A stretch of DNA of 64,000 bases from Solanum dulcamara (Eukaryota > Streptophyta > Magnoliopsida > Solanales > Solanaceae): NCBI RefSeq assembly GCF_947179165.1, contig NC_077237.1:16763523-16827522 (forward strand), written 5' to 3'. This document shows positions 23,121-33,591 of this stretch, piece by piece (position 1 is the stretch's first letter; every line of letters begins with the position of its first letter). The notes beneath the pieces are model-generated. The model did not search any database. It had not been told where the DNA came from and worked only from the letters and a program-made list of their open reading frames with translations. Both the position numbers and the translations under genes were made by a program.

Positions 23121-23541
23121 TAAATTTGGCTTCGCACCAAAAAGTCCCACATTGAGGGAGTAAAATATTCCCTAATAAAAATAATTTTATATTTAAAAAA
23201 ACTCAAATTCAAAATTTTTAATAAAAAATGAATGATTATTCTATGAGAACCGATATTGGTTATGAGTTCCTTCTGGTTGAGTTTAGTTGCATGCTGCTGA
23301 AATGTGGGAAAGAGACAAATTTTCCCATCAAAATCACATCTTCTGGTGGCTTATGGGCAAGTCACGGGGTTCTTTAACTGTTCCACCTCTCTCTGCCTGT
23401 GACTTTCTTTTTCTTTGATTCCAAAATGGCCCACATGATTAAAATATTTCACGTGAATACTTTAAAATATTATACTTCCCTTTGGACATGACAAACACTT
23501 TATGCTTTTTGGACTTTTTCTAGGCATATTATGATAATTTT
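23121..23541. other. Non-repetitive flank, no gene recognised
   Basis: Higher GC than surroundings (for example cacctctctctgcctgtgac near 23380). This is the sequence interrupted by the copia insertion. No exon could be supported. Confidence 0.35.
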
Positions 23542-23546
23542 ATTTT

Positions 23547-23681
23547 TGTTCTCAAAGTTGGCCAAAGTGGATATTTTATTAGACAAGTTGCCAATTAATT
23601 GTCCCTTTTCTCATTGTTATAAGCCAAGATTTACAATGAAAACATCTTCCGTATTTTGTTAAGTTAGTTTATTTTATAACA
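23547..23681 (+). repeat. 5' LTR of the copia element
   Basis: Starts tgttctcaaagttggcc and ends attttataaca. It is 135 bp against 187 bp for the 3' LTR; the difference is mainly one internal gap of about 45-50 bp (the pyrimidine-rich segment at about 31975-32025 of the 3' LTR). Confidence 0.9.
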
Positions 23682-23683
23682 CA

Positions 23684-23700
23684 TTATTAGTATGAGACTT
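23684..23700 (+). promoter_or_regulatory. Degenerate primer binding site
   Basis: ttagtatgagac just inside the 5' LTR resembles the standard ttggtatcagag with several changes. Confidence 0.55.
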
Positions 23701-24604
23701 TAATTTTTTTCTAAAAAAATTAACTTCGATATCAGGTATATCTACTAAAGAAATTTAATTTTAGTTGTCTTTGTTATTTCTAAATTAATTTATATCTCAA
23801 TTGGAGTTTGTGGCACTTGATATTTCTATCAAAAATTATTTATCATGGGTACTTGATGCTGAAATCCACCTTACCGTTAAGGGTCTTGATGATGTTATAA
23901 TCGAAGGAAATAAAGCATTAAGTCACGATAAAGCGAAAGCTGTGATTTTCCTTCGTCATCATCTAGATGAAAGCCTGAAGGTTGAATACTGTTATATTCA
24001 GTACTTTTGTACATCAAAACGTTTTTAAGCTTCTCTAAAGCTGCCATGTGATCCATGTTATCCATGAAGTCATCAAATGATCCTAAGGAAGGGAGGATGT
24101 AACGCCCCATATCTTGCATATACTAGTTATATGTGAAGTGGTGATGGTTTGAAATAGGTTTGGAAGAATTTGAAAGGGGTTCGAGGCTAAATAATTTATC
24201 ACAGTAATCGACCTACTTGCTTAAGCTACTGGTTTGGATGTCTTACATAATTAAGCTACTTGAGTACACGTCTAGCTTAAGTAGCAAGGAACACACAGGT
24301 TCTTTAGGTAAGACTAATTGCTAACCTACTAAAAAGAACAAGTAGGTGATGCACCTACTTAGAATGTGTGGACTGCATTTAAATAAAAAAAATGGCAAGT
24401 AGGTGATGCAACTACTTACGAATTTGTGGCAGAAATTAAGGAGGTGATGCACCTACTTTCTTAAAGTAATGGACAATATTATTTCGGGATGCGATATAGA
24501 GATTTTTATTTCCGATTTTAATTAATACACAAATTGGTTATAGATTTTATTTAGTCTAGATTAGATTATTAAATGGGGATTAGGAATTAATTAAGTTAAT
24601 TAGA

Positions 24605-24790
24605 CCACTAAGTGGGCTCCACCAATACACGTGGCAGAATGTGATTGGAGGGTGGATGATAATAGGACACACGTCCACAATGGACACATGTCAAAGCTTG
24701 ACACGTGTCACTCTTAGGGGCTGCCATGGGTGACCATGGAACACATGTCAAGGTTGGACATGTGTCACTCTTAGGGGTTGTATATATAAT
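24605..24790 (+). promoter_or_regulatory. LTR-B promoter: G-box-like palindromes and TATA box
   Basis: Copies of gacacgtgtc and relatives (acacgtggc at about 24629, gacacgtgtc near 24701, gacatgtgtc near 24759, plus acatgtc copies) precede a TATA box tatatataat at 24780-24789. CACGTG is the core bound by plant bZIP and bHLH factors. Confidence 0.6.
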
Positions 24791-26459
24791 GAAAAAATTA
24801 AAGTCTATGAACTCATTTTAGCTCATTCTTCTTTGAGGAAAATATAGAGAAAAAGAAAGAGAGTTCAAGCCATGGCAACTCACGACCATGGTTGCACAAG
24901 CAAACTCCCAAATTCCGATCTGCACACTACTTTTATAAGGTATTTTCAATCAATTGAAGATAATTAACAACGTGAATTAATCATTGGGGCAACAAGAATA
25001 CCTAACGTGCAATCCACACGTTTCAGCCAAGTTGAGAACCCAAGTTGTTAAGGTAAGAATTAATCATTTTCTATACGTTTTAGGATGAATTTGGACGTGT
25101 TGTGAATGTGTAAACGTGAATTGGAGGTATGAAACTATGTATGTTGGCGTTAGAATGTTGTTAAAGCCGTGTAAGAGCTGTTTTATTTGGAAATGGTGAA
25201 TCAATTTTAATTAACGTTTGGTTGTTGTTGTCATGAGTTATATAATGAAAATGGAAGAATTTGATATTTCAAGTTGGAGTTGTAATTATAACATATGGTT
25301 GTTTGTGCTGAATTGAAAAATTAAGTGTGGTTACGATTATACATTATATGGTTATAATTATTGGGGTTGTTCTAATCTAAAGATGATGGATTAATTTCGA
25401 TTAATGTTGGGGTTGTTGTTGCCATTGGTTATATGATGAAAGTGAAGGAATTTGATATTTAAAGTTATAATTGTATTGTGTTGAGAACGATCTGGGTTGT
25501 TGTGTTGTTGTTCTTGTTGAATTAAAGGACTAAGAGTAGTTAAAGCTATAGTGTTGTTGTAATTGTTGGACTATTGTATGGTCATCCGAGGAAGTGTTGT
25601 GGGTGTAGATTATTAAGAGTAACTTGATTACGTCGTGGTCGTTATGTTAAAGGATTATGGAACTTCATAATGTGTGGGTTGATTTGGAATAGTGTGCGGG
25701 CTGTTTCGGAATATTCTTGAATCTTTCCTTGGCTAACTTTAATATAACACTTGAATGTATGGTTGTTGATGTTGACTTAGTTGTTATGTAGTTGATTTGA
25801 ATATAAGGAAAATGTCGCCTAATTTTCTAAAAATGAGCTGCTAATGTTGGAGTGCATTTTGAAACCTTCCCATATCTTAACCATAGTTCTTGAAATCTTA
25901 ATATAGGTTGAGACACTATTGGGCAGCATATGCGTGTTGTGTTGTGAATAAGCACTGAAGGTATGTAAAGCCTATCTCTTCTTTCTTTTGGCATGTCTTA
26001 GAAGTAAGTGATGAATGATATTAGCTTTGGGGGTAATTCCATTCATAAGTTCTGAACATGATTCATGATCCTTATTCACTTCTGGATGTTAAAACTCTTA
26101 AAGTAGTTGAGCTACTACCCTCGAGCCTTCTATATGTTGAATAGTAGTTGGATGTATAAGCCCTTATTCCTAAAGACTCTACGATGATAAATGTCTCTAA
26201 TTCCATAAGTTGTTTTGCATTATTTTGATACATTTCTATGATTCCTGAGGCTCCATTTGATATGGTCCATAGTGACATTCAAAAGGTATCTGAGATGACT
26301 AATATCTTGATTTTCAAATGATGGTTCATTTTGATTATTCTATTGAGTCTCAGACGATGGTCTAATTGTATATGGTTGCTCATGATATTCTACTCGTGCA
26401 TACTGTTATTACCTTTTTCATCGAATTCCGGGCTAGGTATGTTATTGTACACAACTTTA

Positions 26460-26690
26460 TTACATCTTCATCGAGTCCTTCACCAGAGGGTTGAGTACGC
26501 TATATGGTGATATGATGATGCAATGATATGGTTATGGCATTGAGTCTCACGATGGGTCGGGTATGGTATACGTGCACACAACTTTATTCACCAAGTCCCT
26601 TATTAGAGGGCCGAGTATAGTATAGTATATGTATATGATGATACGATTATGACACCGAATCCCATAATGGTCTGGATACGGTATATGATA
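26460..26690 (+). repeat. Degenerate tandem repeats inside LTR-B
   Basis: Units containing gagtccctta-tagagggccgagta and ggtatatgatgat recur every 60-80 bp. The corresponding block in the other LTR-B copy is at about 49805-50220. Confidence 0.7.
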
Positions 26691-28403
26691 ATGATATGCA
26701 TGATTTGCTCGTAAGGCACAGGTATAGTGAGTTCTTGAATATCATACTTGTCTCCTGGGCTTTCTACTTCAGTTATGATCTGTCCTATTGTATTTCATGC
26801 TTTACATACTAGTACATATCTTGTACTGACTCTCTTCCTTGGGGGGATGCGCTTCATGCCCGCAGGTACAGGTACTAGCTTCGGTGATTCGCCAGCCTAG
26901 GATTCTTATTCATCTATCTTGGAATGCTTCTTTGTCTCGGAGCCTAGACTTTTGGTATAAACCCATTTTTTATGTATATATATGTTTAATTCAGGGGTAC
27001 GGCGGGGCCCTATCCCGCCATATGATACTGTTTATACTCTTAGAGGTCTGTAGACATATATGTAGGTTGTGTATATGTGTTCGGTTATGCATATATGACT
27101 TGTATTTTGGGATTTATATGTAGTGACAGCCTTGTCGGCTCATTTATTATAAGGTTTTAATTGATTGTGATTCCTCAGGAGACAGGTTACCCTGATACAT
27201 GTATGTAACGCTTGAGATGACGTCTTATTTTCACAAAGCCTCCATATTGTGTTTGGTTTCAGTTTGATGATGTCTAACAGATATGTACACGAGTGCCCAA
27301 CTCGGGTACTAGTCACGGCCTACGGAGTTGGGTCGTGATAAATACTTGATAGTGAAAGATTCACTTGAATTGTGGAAAGGTTTAAAAGGGAGGTATGACC
27401 ACCACAGGTCAACGGTATTGCCAAGGGCTCGTTATGAGTGAATGCACTTACGATTTCAAGATTTTAAAACTGTAATTGAGTATAATTCTGTTGTATTTAG
27501 AATACTTCCCAATTAAAATTAAATGGGGAAACTAAATGATAAGGATATGTTGGAAAAGACACTAATTACTTTCCATGCCTCTACTATGATATTACAGTAG
27601 CAATACCGTAAAAAAGATTTTCAAAAATTCTCTGAATTGATATCATGTTTTCTAGTGGTTGAGCAACATAATGTTTTTTTAATGAAAAATCATGAAGTCC
27701 GGCCCACTGAAACTGCTCTGTTACCTAAAGAAAATGTGGTAGGAGCACATGGCCAGTCTGAAAGAAAACAAAATAAAAATCAAGGTCACAATAATGTGTG
27801 TGGATATGACAATAGCAGAAGATGATATAATAATCGCCGTGGTGGTGGTTAACATAAAAGGGAGAACAATATGAGTTCTCAAAGTGGCCCTTCAAGAAGT
27901 AACTGTCATCGTTGTGGCATGAAAGACCACTGAAAAAATGAATGTTAGACGCTTGAGCATTTTGTAAGACTTTATCAAAATTCCTTCAAAAGAAAGGCAT
28001 ATAGAGGTGGTGCCTCTTTTTTTAATGCTCGGATAGAGTCACATTTGGCGTTTAAAAATAATGTTGAGGTAAGACATTCGCATAATGATAATATTGAAGC
28101 AAATCTGGCTTTGAAGAATAACGATTTTAATGACCTCAATGATATTACTCATTTGGAGGTTGAAGAATTCTTTAGAGATTGTAATTGATGTTTAATTTCA
28201 TTATATGATTTACAATATGTTGTCGTTTTATGTACTTTTGATTATCATATTTTTACGTTTATCTATTTAAAAGGAAAAAAAAAGAGGACTTGTGTTTTTC
28301 TAGCAATATTGTTACTTATTTTATCTCTTATAATGTATTTTTATTTTATGAAGATAAATAAATTTCTCAGTCTTCAATTGGATCCAAGATAAGTAATGGA
28401 GAT

Positions 28404-28892
28404 ATGTGCATTTTGGATAGTGCTACAACACACACTATATTAAAAGAAAAGAAATATTTCTGTCATTTGATTATAAAAAGGGTCTATGTCAATACAATAT
28501 CCGATAATACAAAATTGATTGAAGGCTTTGAAAGAGCGGCCTTATTACTACCTGGAGTAACGATATTGGTAATTGATAATGAATTGTATTGTAGTAAGTC
28601 TCAAAGAAAAATATTTATTAAGTTTCAAAGTTATTCGTCAAAATGGCTATCATATTGAGATTGCGAAAGAAGGAAAGGTTGAATACATTTATATTACTAC
28701 AATAAAGGGCAGCCCGGTGCACTTAAGCTCCCGCTATGCGCAGGGTCCGGAGAAGGGCCCGACCACAAGGGTCTGTTGTACGCAGCCTTACCTTGCATTT
28801 CTGCCAGAGATTTATATTACTACAATAAATACCGAAAAAACAATTGTGCGCGAAAAATTACCTGCACTTTCTTCTGGATTGTACCATACAAA
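28404..28892 (+). pseudogene. copia protease and GAG-pre-integrase remnant
   Basis: Starts near MCILDSATTHTILKEKKYF (28404); D-S-A is the aspartic protease active-site region. It continues to NGYHIEIAKEGKVEYIYITT, where a SINE is inserted, then resumes NTEKTIVREKLPALSSGLYH up to the solo LTR at 28898. A frame change near 28610 and two insertions break it. After the solo LTR the same protein continues ESHVIVNKRF at 31340-31372. Confidence 0.85.
28707..28810 (-). mobile_element. 5'-truncated Au-type SINE with 19-bp target duplication
   Basis: The plus strand begins gggcagcccggtgcact and includes ctatgcgcagggtccgg and gtctgttgtacgcagcc: the reverse complement of the 3' half of the Au SINE family known from grasses and Solanaceae (recognised from memory). 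It is flanked by identical tttatattactacaataaa at 28688-28706 and 28811-28829. It is 104 bp long and lacks the pol III boxes. It interrupts the copia reading frame. Confidence 0.92.
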
Positions 28893-28897
28893 TATTG

Positions 28898-31329
28898 CGT
28901 CATGCCCCGAGAGGGTACCCTAGACGTGGCGGGCACTCGAAAGCCATTTTTGGCCTTCAAGCGAATCACTTGGTCAGTCACACTTTCATTTAGTCATGTT
29001 CTATCAGCGGAAGACTCAATCATAAGGATACTATTCATAATTTAGGGCCAAAGGCCAAACACATATCCAATCAATAACTAACTAGAATAAAACTAGTCAA
29101 AATGAACAATTCAACACTTTCACGCTCTAGTCTATGAAGCTTCTATCAACAATCTAGGAGGTGCCAATGACAAGTCCATGGCTACCAACAATCAAAATAA
29201 ATGAACAAAACAAAGCTATAAAGATAATCTAGGTATCCTCCGAAAATTGAGAGGACTCACCAACTAGATGGAAGTGAAAAGATCGTCAATGGTGCGTCGG
29301 TGATGATCTCTAGTACCTGTCTCTGTATCATAAAATGATGCAGGCCAAATGACGTCAGTACATGGAATGTGCAAGTATGTAAAATGGTCGAATGAAACAA
29401 ATATCAAGGAAGAATCAAATCAACTAGAAATCTCAACTCAAGAGAAAGAACAACTCAATCAAGTGTCCTAAGTCTAAACAAGAATATGGTTTAGACGGGA
29501 CCAATCACATACAATTCAACCCAATCCGACTCAGAGTACTATCAAGACCTATATGGGAGTTTCTCTTATCCGACAACCATCACTTATGAGCCAGTGATAG
29601 TACAACAAGCCGACGTTGTTGCCACGTCCGTTCATACCTTGCCAAGATATGAACGAATCAACCAATCATGGATCCAAATCCAACCAAGTCCTATCATGTC
29701 AGGACAATAATTTGGGAAGCATCCGACTTTAACGGTTCAATTCCCTCCTACGTTTGGTGACGTAGTTATTGGATTCGAGTTATTACTTACTCTTACCCAA
29801 TTCGGTGCTCGATACTCCTCCCAAGACTCAATGCTCATAAAACTCCATCCAATCAACTCAATCAAATCATATCGACAAGTCTCATTTGGAACCTTGTCAA
29901 ATCATCAATTCTATCACAATTGAACCTCTTCCAATCATACTATCCGATCAATCTCAATCGTATTTTTCAAGAGTAGTTTAAATATGCATTTATAACATCA
30001 TACAATCCTATCTAATCATTCCTCTATTCATTTAGTAAATCTTTCCGGGACTCATCATGACTCCAAGGTTCTAATTAGACAATTTAAGAAAATCAACATA
30101 TTTAAGAAAGTTAACATATTTAAAGTAATCAACATATTCAAGAAAATCAACAAAGTATATTTAACAACTCATATCAATCAACTCATACTAACATGAAGAA
30201 TTTAGCAATTTCTTGACTCAACAACATCAACATAACAAAAATTAAGTTAATAGATGAAAAGACTCATTTGGACATAAGCCTATCAAGGAACTCCATTCTT
30301 ATGAACATTTAACCTCAAAGAAGGTGTAGGGCACATGGATGGTCTCAACCCATGCTTTAAGTAGCCTTACATACCTTGGTGAAGACTTTGATGGAACCTT
30401 GATGTTAGGTCTTCAATGGAAAGCTTGAATCTTAGAAATTCTTGAAGGCAATCTTTGTTGGAGATGGATTGAGGAAGAAGAGAGGATGAGGATTAGAGAT
30501 TTTTGGGAGAGGCAATGGACTGAAAAGGAATGGTCCAAAATGTGACCAAATCAGTGTATATATAATTAGGGAAAATATCCAATTTGCAATCCTCAAAAAT
30601 CTAGAAAAATGCGCTAAAACCCTCCTGGCGCTATAGTGACGCACCGCGCCACTGCAGCGCCAGTCAAATATAAGCTTAAAACCCTGCACATCTAATAGTG
30701 GCGCATCGCGCCAAGGACCAAATTACTGAGGCTTGTTCCTGGCGCTATAGTGGCGCGTCGCGCCCTTGCAGCGCCAAGCCTAAATTTTCTGAGTTCTGGA
30801 AAATGAGCTTATAAACCCTGCACATCTAATAGTGGCGCGTCGCGCCAAGGACCAAACAACTGAGGCTTGTTCCTGGCGCTATAGTGGCGCATCGCGCCAC
30901 TGCGGCGCCAAGCCCCAGGTTTTCCTCAGTTATGGTCCAGGCTTGAAATTCCTGCAGCACTAGTCCGTCGTAAGATAGTCATAACTTTTGACTCTGAACT
31001 CCAAAAAATGCAATCTTAGTGGAGTTGGAAATAAGACTCAAAGACCTTTAATTTAATAGGTCATGGGCCACCCAGTTCGTTATATTCAAAAAGATAAGGT
31101 CGTTGGAAGTCGACCCTTATACAAACTCATTTGGAAACTTAGCCAAGACGAGTTCTTTGGACTTGACTTGGTTTTACGGATCCCTTATGACCCTAAATCA
31201 CATCCGACACTCTCCAATTTCTTAGGAATTGATCCTAACTCATGCATGCACTTTACAATCGTCTAGTACGATCCTATACGTACACGAAGAACGGTCCGAA
31301 TCTTAGTAAAAATTTTTGGGGGTGTTACA
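28898..31329 (-). mobile_element. Solo LTR-A (2.43 kb) inside the copia pol
   Basis: Flanked by identical tattg (28893-28897 and 31330-31334). In its own direction it runs from tgtaacaccccc (31329) to ctcggggcatgacg (28898; last base changed from the expected a). It is the same family as 1-2170 in opposite orientation. With target duplications directly at one LTR, this is a solo LTR. ORFs inside (29xxx-31266) are not protein-like. Confidence 0.93.
30605..30910 (-). repeat. GC-rich palindromic repeat block of LTR-A
   Basis: Five cores of the form agtggcgc-[ag]tcgcgcca sit near 30635, 30700, 30750, 30830 and 30885, in two alternating contexts (ctggcgctatagtgg... and catctaatagtggcgc...), giving a compound unit of roughly 115-130 bp. 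Confidence 0.8.
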
Positions 31330-31339
31330 TATTGGTACT

Positions 31340-31590
31340 GTTGAATCACATGTCATAGTAAACAAAAGGTTTACTGTATAGCTCAATTAAAGGGAGGATA
31401 CATCAAAGGAGACAAAACAAAACATATTTCACCAAAATTCTTCTTTACCCATGATCTTCAAAAGAAAGGTGAAATAGATGTTCAACAAATTCATTCAAGT
31501 GATAATTTAGCAGATATGTTCACCAAGGCATTCCCAACTTTAACCTTTGAGAAATTGAGATACAAGATTGGAATGTGTCATCTTTGAGAT
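31340..31590 (+). pseudogene. copia GAG-pre-integrase to RNase H deletion junction and pol C-terminus
   Basis: ESHVIVNKRFT (31341-31372) belongs before integrase. Within about 10 bp the sequence switches to the RNase H end, KGGYIKGDKTKHISPKFF ... EIDVQQIHSSDNLADMFTKA ... KIGMCHL-stop at about 31586. Integrase, RT and most of RNase H are therefore deleted. Confidence 0.85.
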
Positions 31591-31860
31591 ATTAAATGAT
31601 GTCTTCATCAGGGGGAGTAAAATACGCGCTATACTCTTTTTTCCTTAGCCAAAGTTTTGTCCTACTGGGTTTTCTTGATAAGGTTTTTAATGAGGCAGCA
31701 ATCAAGGCGTATTACCAGATGTGTGTACTCTTTTTTCTTCACTAGACTTTTTTTCACTGGGTTTTTCCTATTAAGGTTTAAACGAGACACAACATTTATG
31801 GGTATTCAGGATAACTATGTATATTGTTTCTTGTAATTTTTTTTTTACATGTGAACATCC

Positions 31861-31869
31861 AAGGGGGAG
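31861..31869 (+). promoter_or_regulatory. Polypurine tract of the copia element
   Basis: aagggggag immediately before the 3' LTR at 31870; the plus-strand priming site. A similar purine run (caggggga) follows the pol stop near 31610. Confidence 0.8.
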
Positions 31870-32056
31870 TGTTCTGAAAGTTGGCCAAAGTGGATGTTCC
31901 ACTAGGCAAGTTGCCAACTAATTGTCCTTTTTCTCATGGTTATAAAATAGCCAAGATTTACAATGAAAACATACACAAATACCGTTTCTCTCTTCTGCTC
32001 CTCTCTTTCTTTTGTTCTCTCCTCCTTATTTTATTAAGTTAGTTTATTTTATAACA
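31870..32056 (+). repeat. 3' LTR of the copia element
   Basis: 187 bp, tgttctgaaagttggcc to attttataaca, followed by the duplication atttt. Confidence 0.92.
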
Positions 32057-32061
32057 ATTTT

Positions 32062-32366
32062 AAATGTTTTTTTAGACTTGGGCTGCTATACAAATGCTTT
32101 TTATAACTAGCCTAAAGTTGGGAAATCTAGGACTGTATCTATATAATTTTCAGCGATCTCTACTACACTCATATCAAAATTGTTTTATTACGACCATCAA
32201 CAATAAGATACTCCACGTAAGTCCATAAAGAAAGATTTGAAAAAAAGGAGTATTATGAAGACTTTATCTTTACCTTAGAAAGTATAGTCCGTGGATAAAT
32301 TATTTTTGATAAATTCTTTGCTTAAAAATAAATCAATCTAGAATAGTATGAAAAATAAATAATAGA
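32062..32366. other. Unassigned flank
   Basis: Continues the sequence interrupted at 23546. No gene recognised. Confidence 0.35.
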
Positions 32367-32520
32367 AATACAACAACAATAATGATCCAGTGAAATTCCA
32401 CAACGTGGGGTCTGGGGAGGGTATAGTGTACGCAGACCTGACTCCTACCAAGGTAGGACGGCTGTTTCCGAGAGACCCTCGGCTCAGTAAAAGCAAATAA
32501 GAAAGAAGTCAGATAAGAAT
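32367..32520 (-). mobile_element. Short 3' tail of an RTE LINE / TS-like SINE
   Basis: Plus strand caacaacaataatgatccagtgaaattccac, then gtgtacgcagacctgactcc and ggctgtttccgagagaccctcggctcagtaaaa. This is the same 3' tail as 2493-2640, including the following cagataag of the LINE 3' UTR, so a very short LINE copy fits better than a SINE. Confidence 0.7.
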
Positions 32521-32645
32521 AAGATTTAGTTATGTAGGATTTAGTTATGTAAGATTTAGTTATACAGTTATTAGTTATGCATGATTTAGTTATGGAAGGT
32601 TTAATTATGTAGATATTAGTTAAACATTAGTTATGTAGAGATTAT
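32521..32645. repeat. Tandem repeat, unit about 17-18 bp
   Basis: atttagttatgtagg-like units repeated about seven times with substitutions. Confidence 0.8.
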
Positions 32646-33588
32646 AATATATTAGTAAGCTAATTTTTATTTTTTAATTCCAAAATTATTTAGTGAGCTA
32701 ATATTTATTATACTCATTAAAAAAAACTATCTAAATAATACATTAAAATTAAAGAAATACCAATAACTAAAAATAATAAAGTAAACAACAAATAACTAAA
32801 AGCAACTAAGTTATTTGTATTGAATAGAATTAAACAATTAAGTAATTTAAGTAAATAATAAATAACTAAAATTAAATTAATACATGTATTGGTAGTGGGT
32901 CGCAAAGAAATTACCTATAATTAACAAGAAAACAATTAACAGCCACTATCTTACCGCCAAAGAAAATAATTACAAAAAATTAAATAAAGAAACTAAAAGT
33001 AATAAAGCAACTAATAAGACAATAAATCCAAACAAAATAATTGGTAGTTTTTTTTTTTTTACATGCAATAATTATTTAATTTGTTGTAAATCAATCTACC
33101 CTTAAAAGTAAATTGATAGGAGTAATAGTTCCTGCCGAATTCCTTTTATGGGCACGAATTTTCGTTCCAGAAGTTGGTACCGACTTTTCCGCAATTACTT
33201 AAAATGTTTTTCGTTGTGCAAGCAATGATAGGAGTAAATATGTAATTTTAATCCACCTATAACTAATATCCACATAATTTATTCCATCTTTTATCTCGCA
33301 TAAAATTATAAATAGATTTTTTTATAAATTATGTGAGTATTAATTATGTAGAATTACTAAAACACAAATAAATACCATATAAAATTAATACACAAATAAC
33401 TTTTATACAATATTTGAAACCTACCAACCAAATATTGTATAAAATTAATACATAAATAATTTTATTTTATTTACAAATCAAACAATGTATAAAATTAACA
33501 CAAGCTATTCATATATTGGTTTGTTATTCATATATTAGGTTGAGTTTTAACCGGCTATCAAATGACTCTTTTAATATTTTTTTAAATG
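32646..33588. other. AT-rich DNA, no feature supported
   Basis: Repeated short phrases (attaatacataaataa, ataaaattaata near 33380-33500) but no defined element or gene. Confidence 0.4.
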
Positions 33589-33591
33589 TAA

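Larger units (their letters stand above)
23990..27340 (+). mobile_element. Solo LTR-B (3.35 kb) inside the copia gag
   Basis: Inserted exactly between identical aatac copies (23985-23989 and 27341-27345), so this single LTR is a complete insertion with no internal region: a solo LTR left by recombination between two LTRs. It starts tgttat and ends gggtcgtgata (normally tgaca, one change). It is the same family as the LTRs of the gypsy element at 44356-50863 (shared aagcttctctaaagct block near its start, shared g-box block, shared ccgagtcc repeats). ORFs within it have no protein resemblance. Confidence 0.92.
23801..28190 (+). pseudogene. copia gag, split by a solo LTR
   Basis: The first part, 23801-23989, begins MEFVALDISIKNYLSWVLDA and reads to ...DESLKVEY. 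The frame resumes after the inserted LTR at 27341 with YLIVKDSLELWKGLKGRYDH and RSTVLPRARYE. A zinc knuckle CHRCGMKDH-stop-KNEC at about 27908-27950 has the Trp codon changed to TGA. More stops occur near 27440, 27520 and 27830. The coding ends near 28186, followed by a non-coding spacer of about 200 bp before pol. Confidence 0.88.
23547..32056 (+). mobile_element. Ty1/copia element, internally deleted, with three nested insertions
   Basis: Both LTRs are present (23547-23681 and 31870-32056; ends tgttct...ataaca), and the whole is flanked by identical 5-bp duplications atttt at 23542-23546 and 32057-32061. The span is 8510 bp, but removing the three later insertions leaves only about 2.6 kb of copia sequence. 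Remaining coding: gag start, gag with zinc knuckle, protease, GAG-pre-integrase, then directly the end of RNase H; integrase and reverse transcriptase are missing. Reading order and the polypurine tract show plus-strand orientation. It could have moved only with proteins from another copy. Confidence 0.93.
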
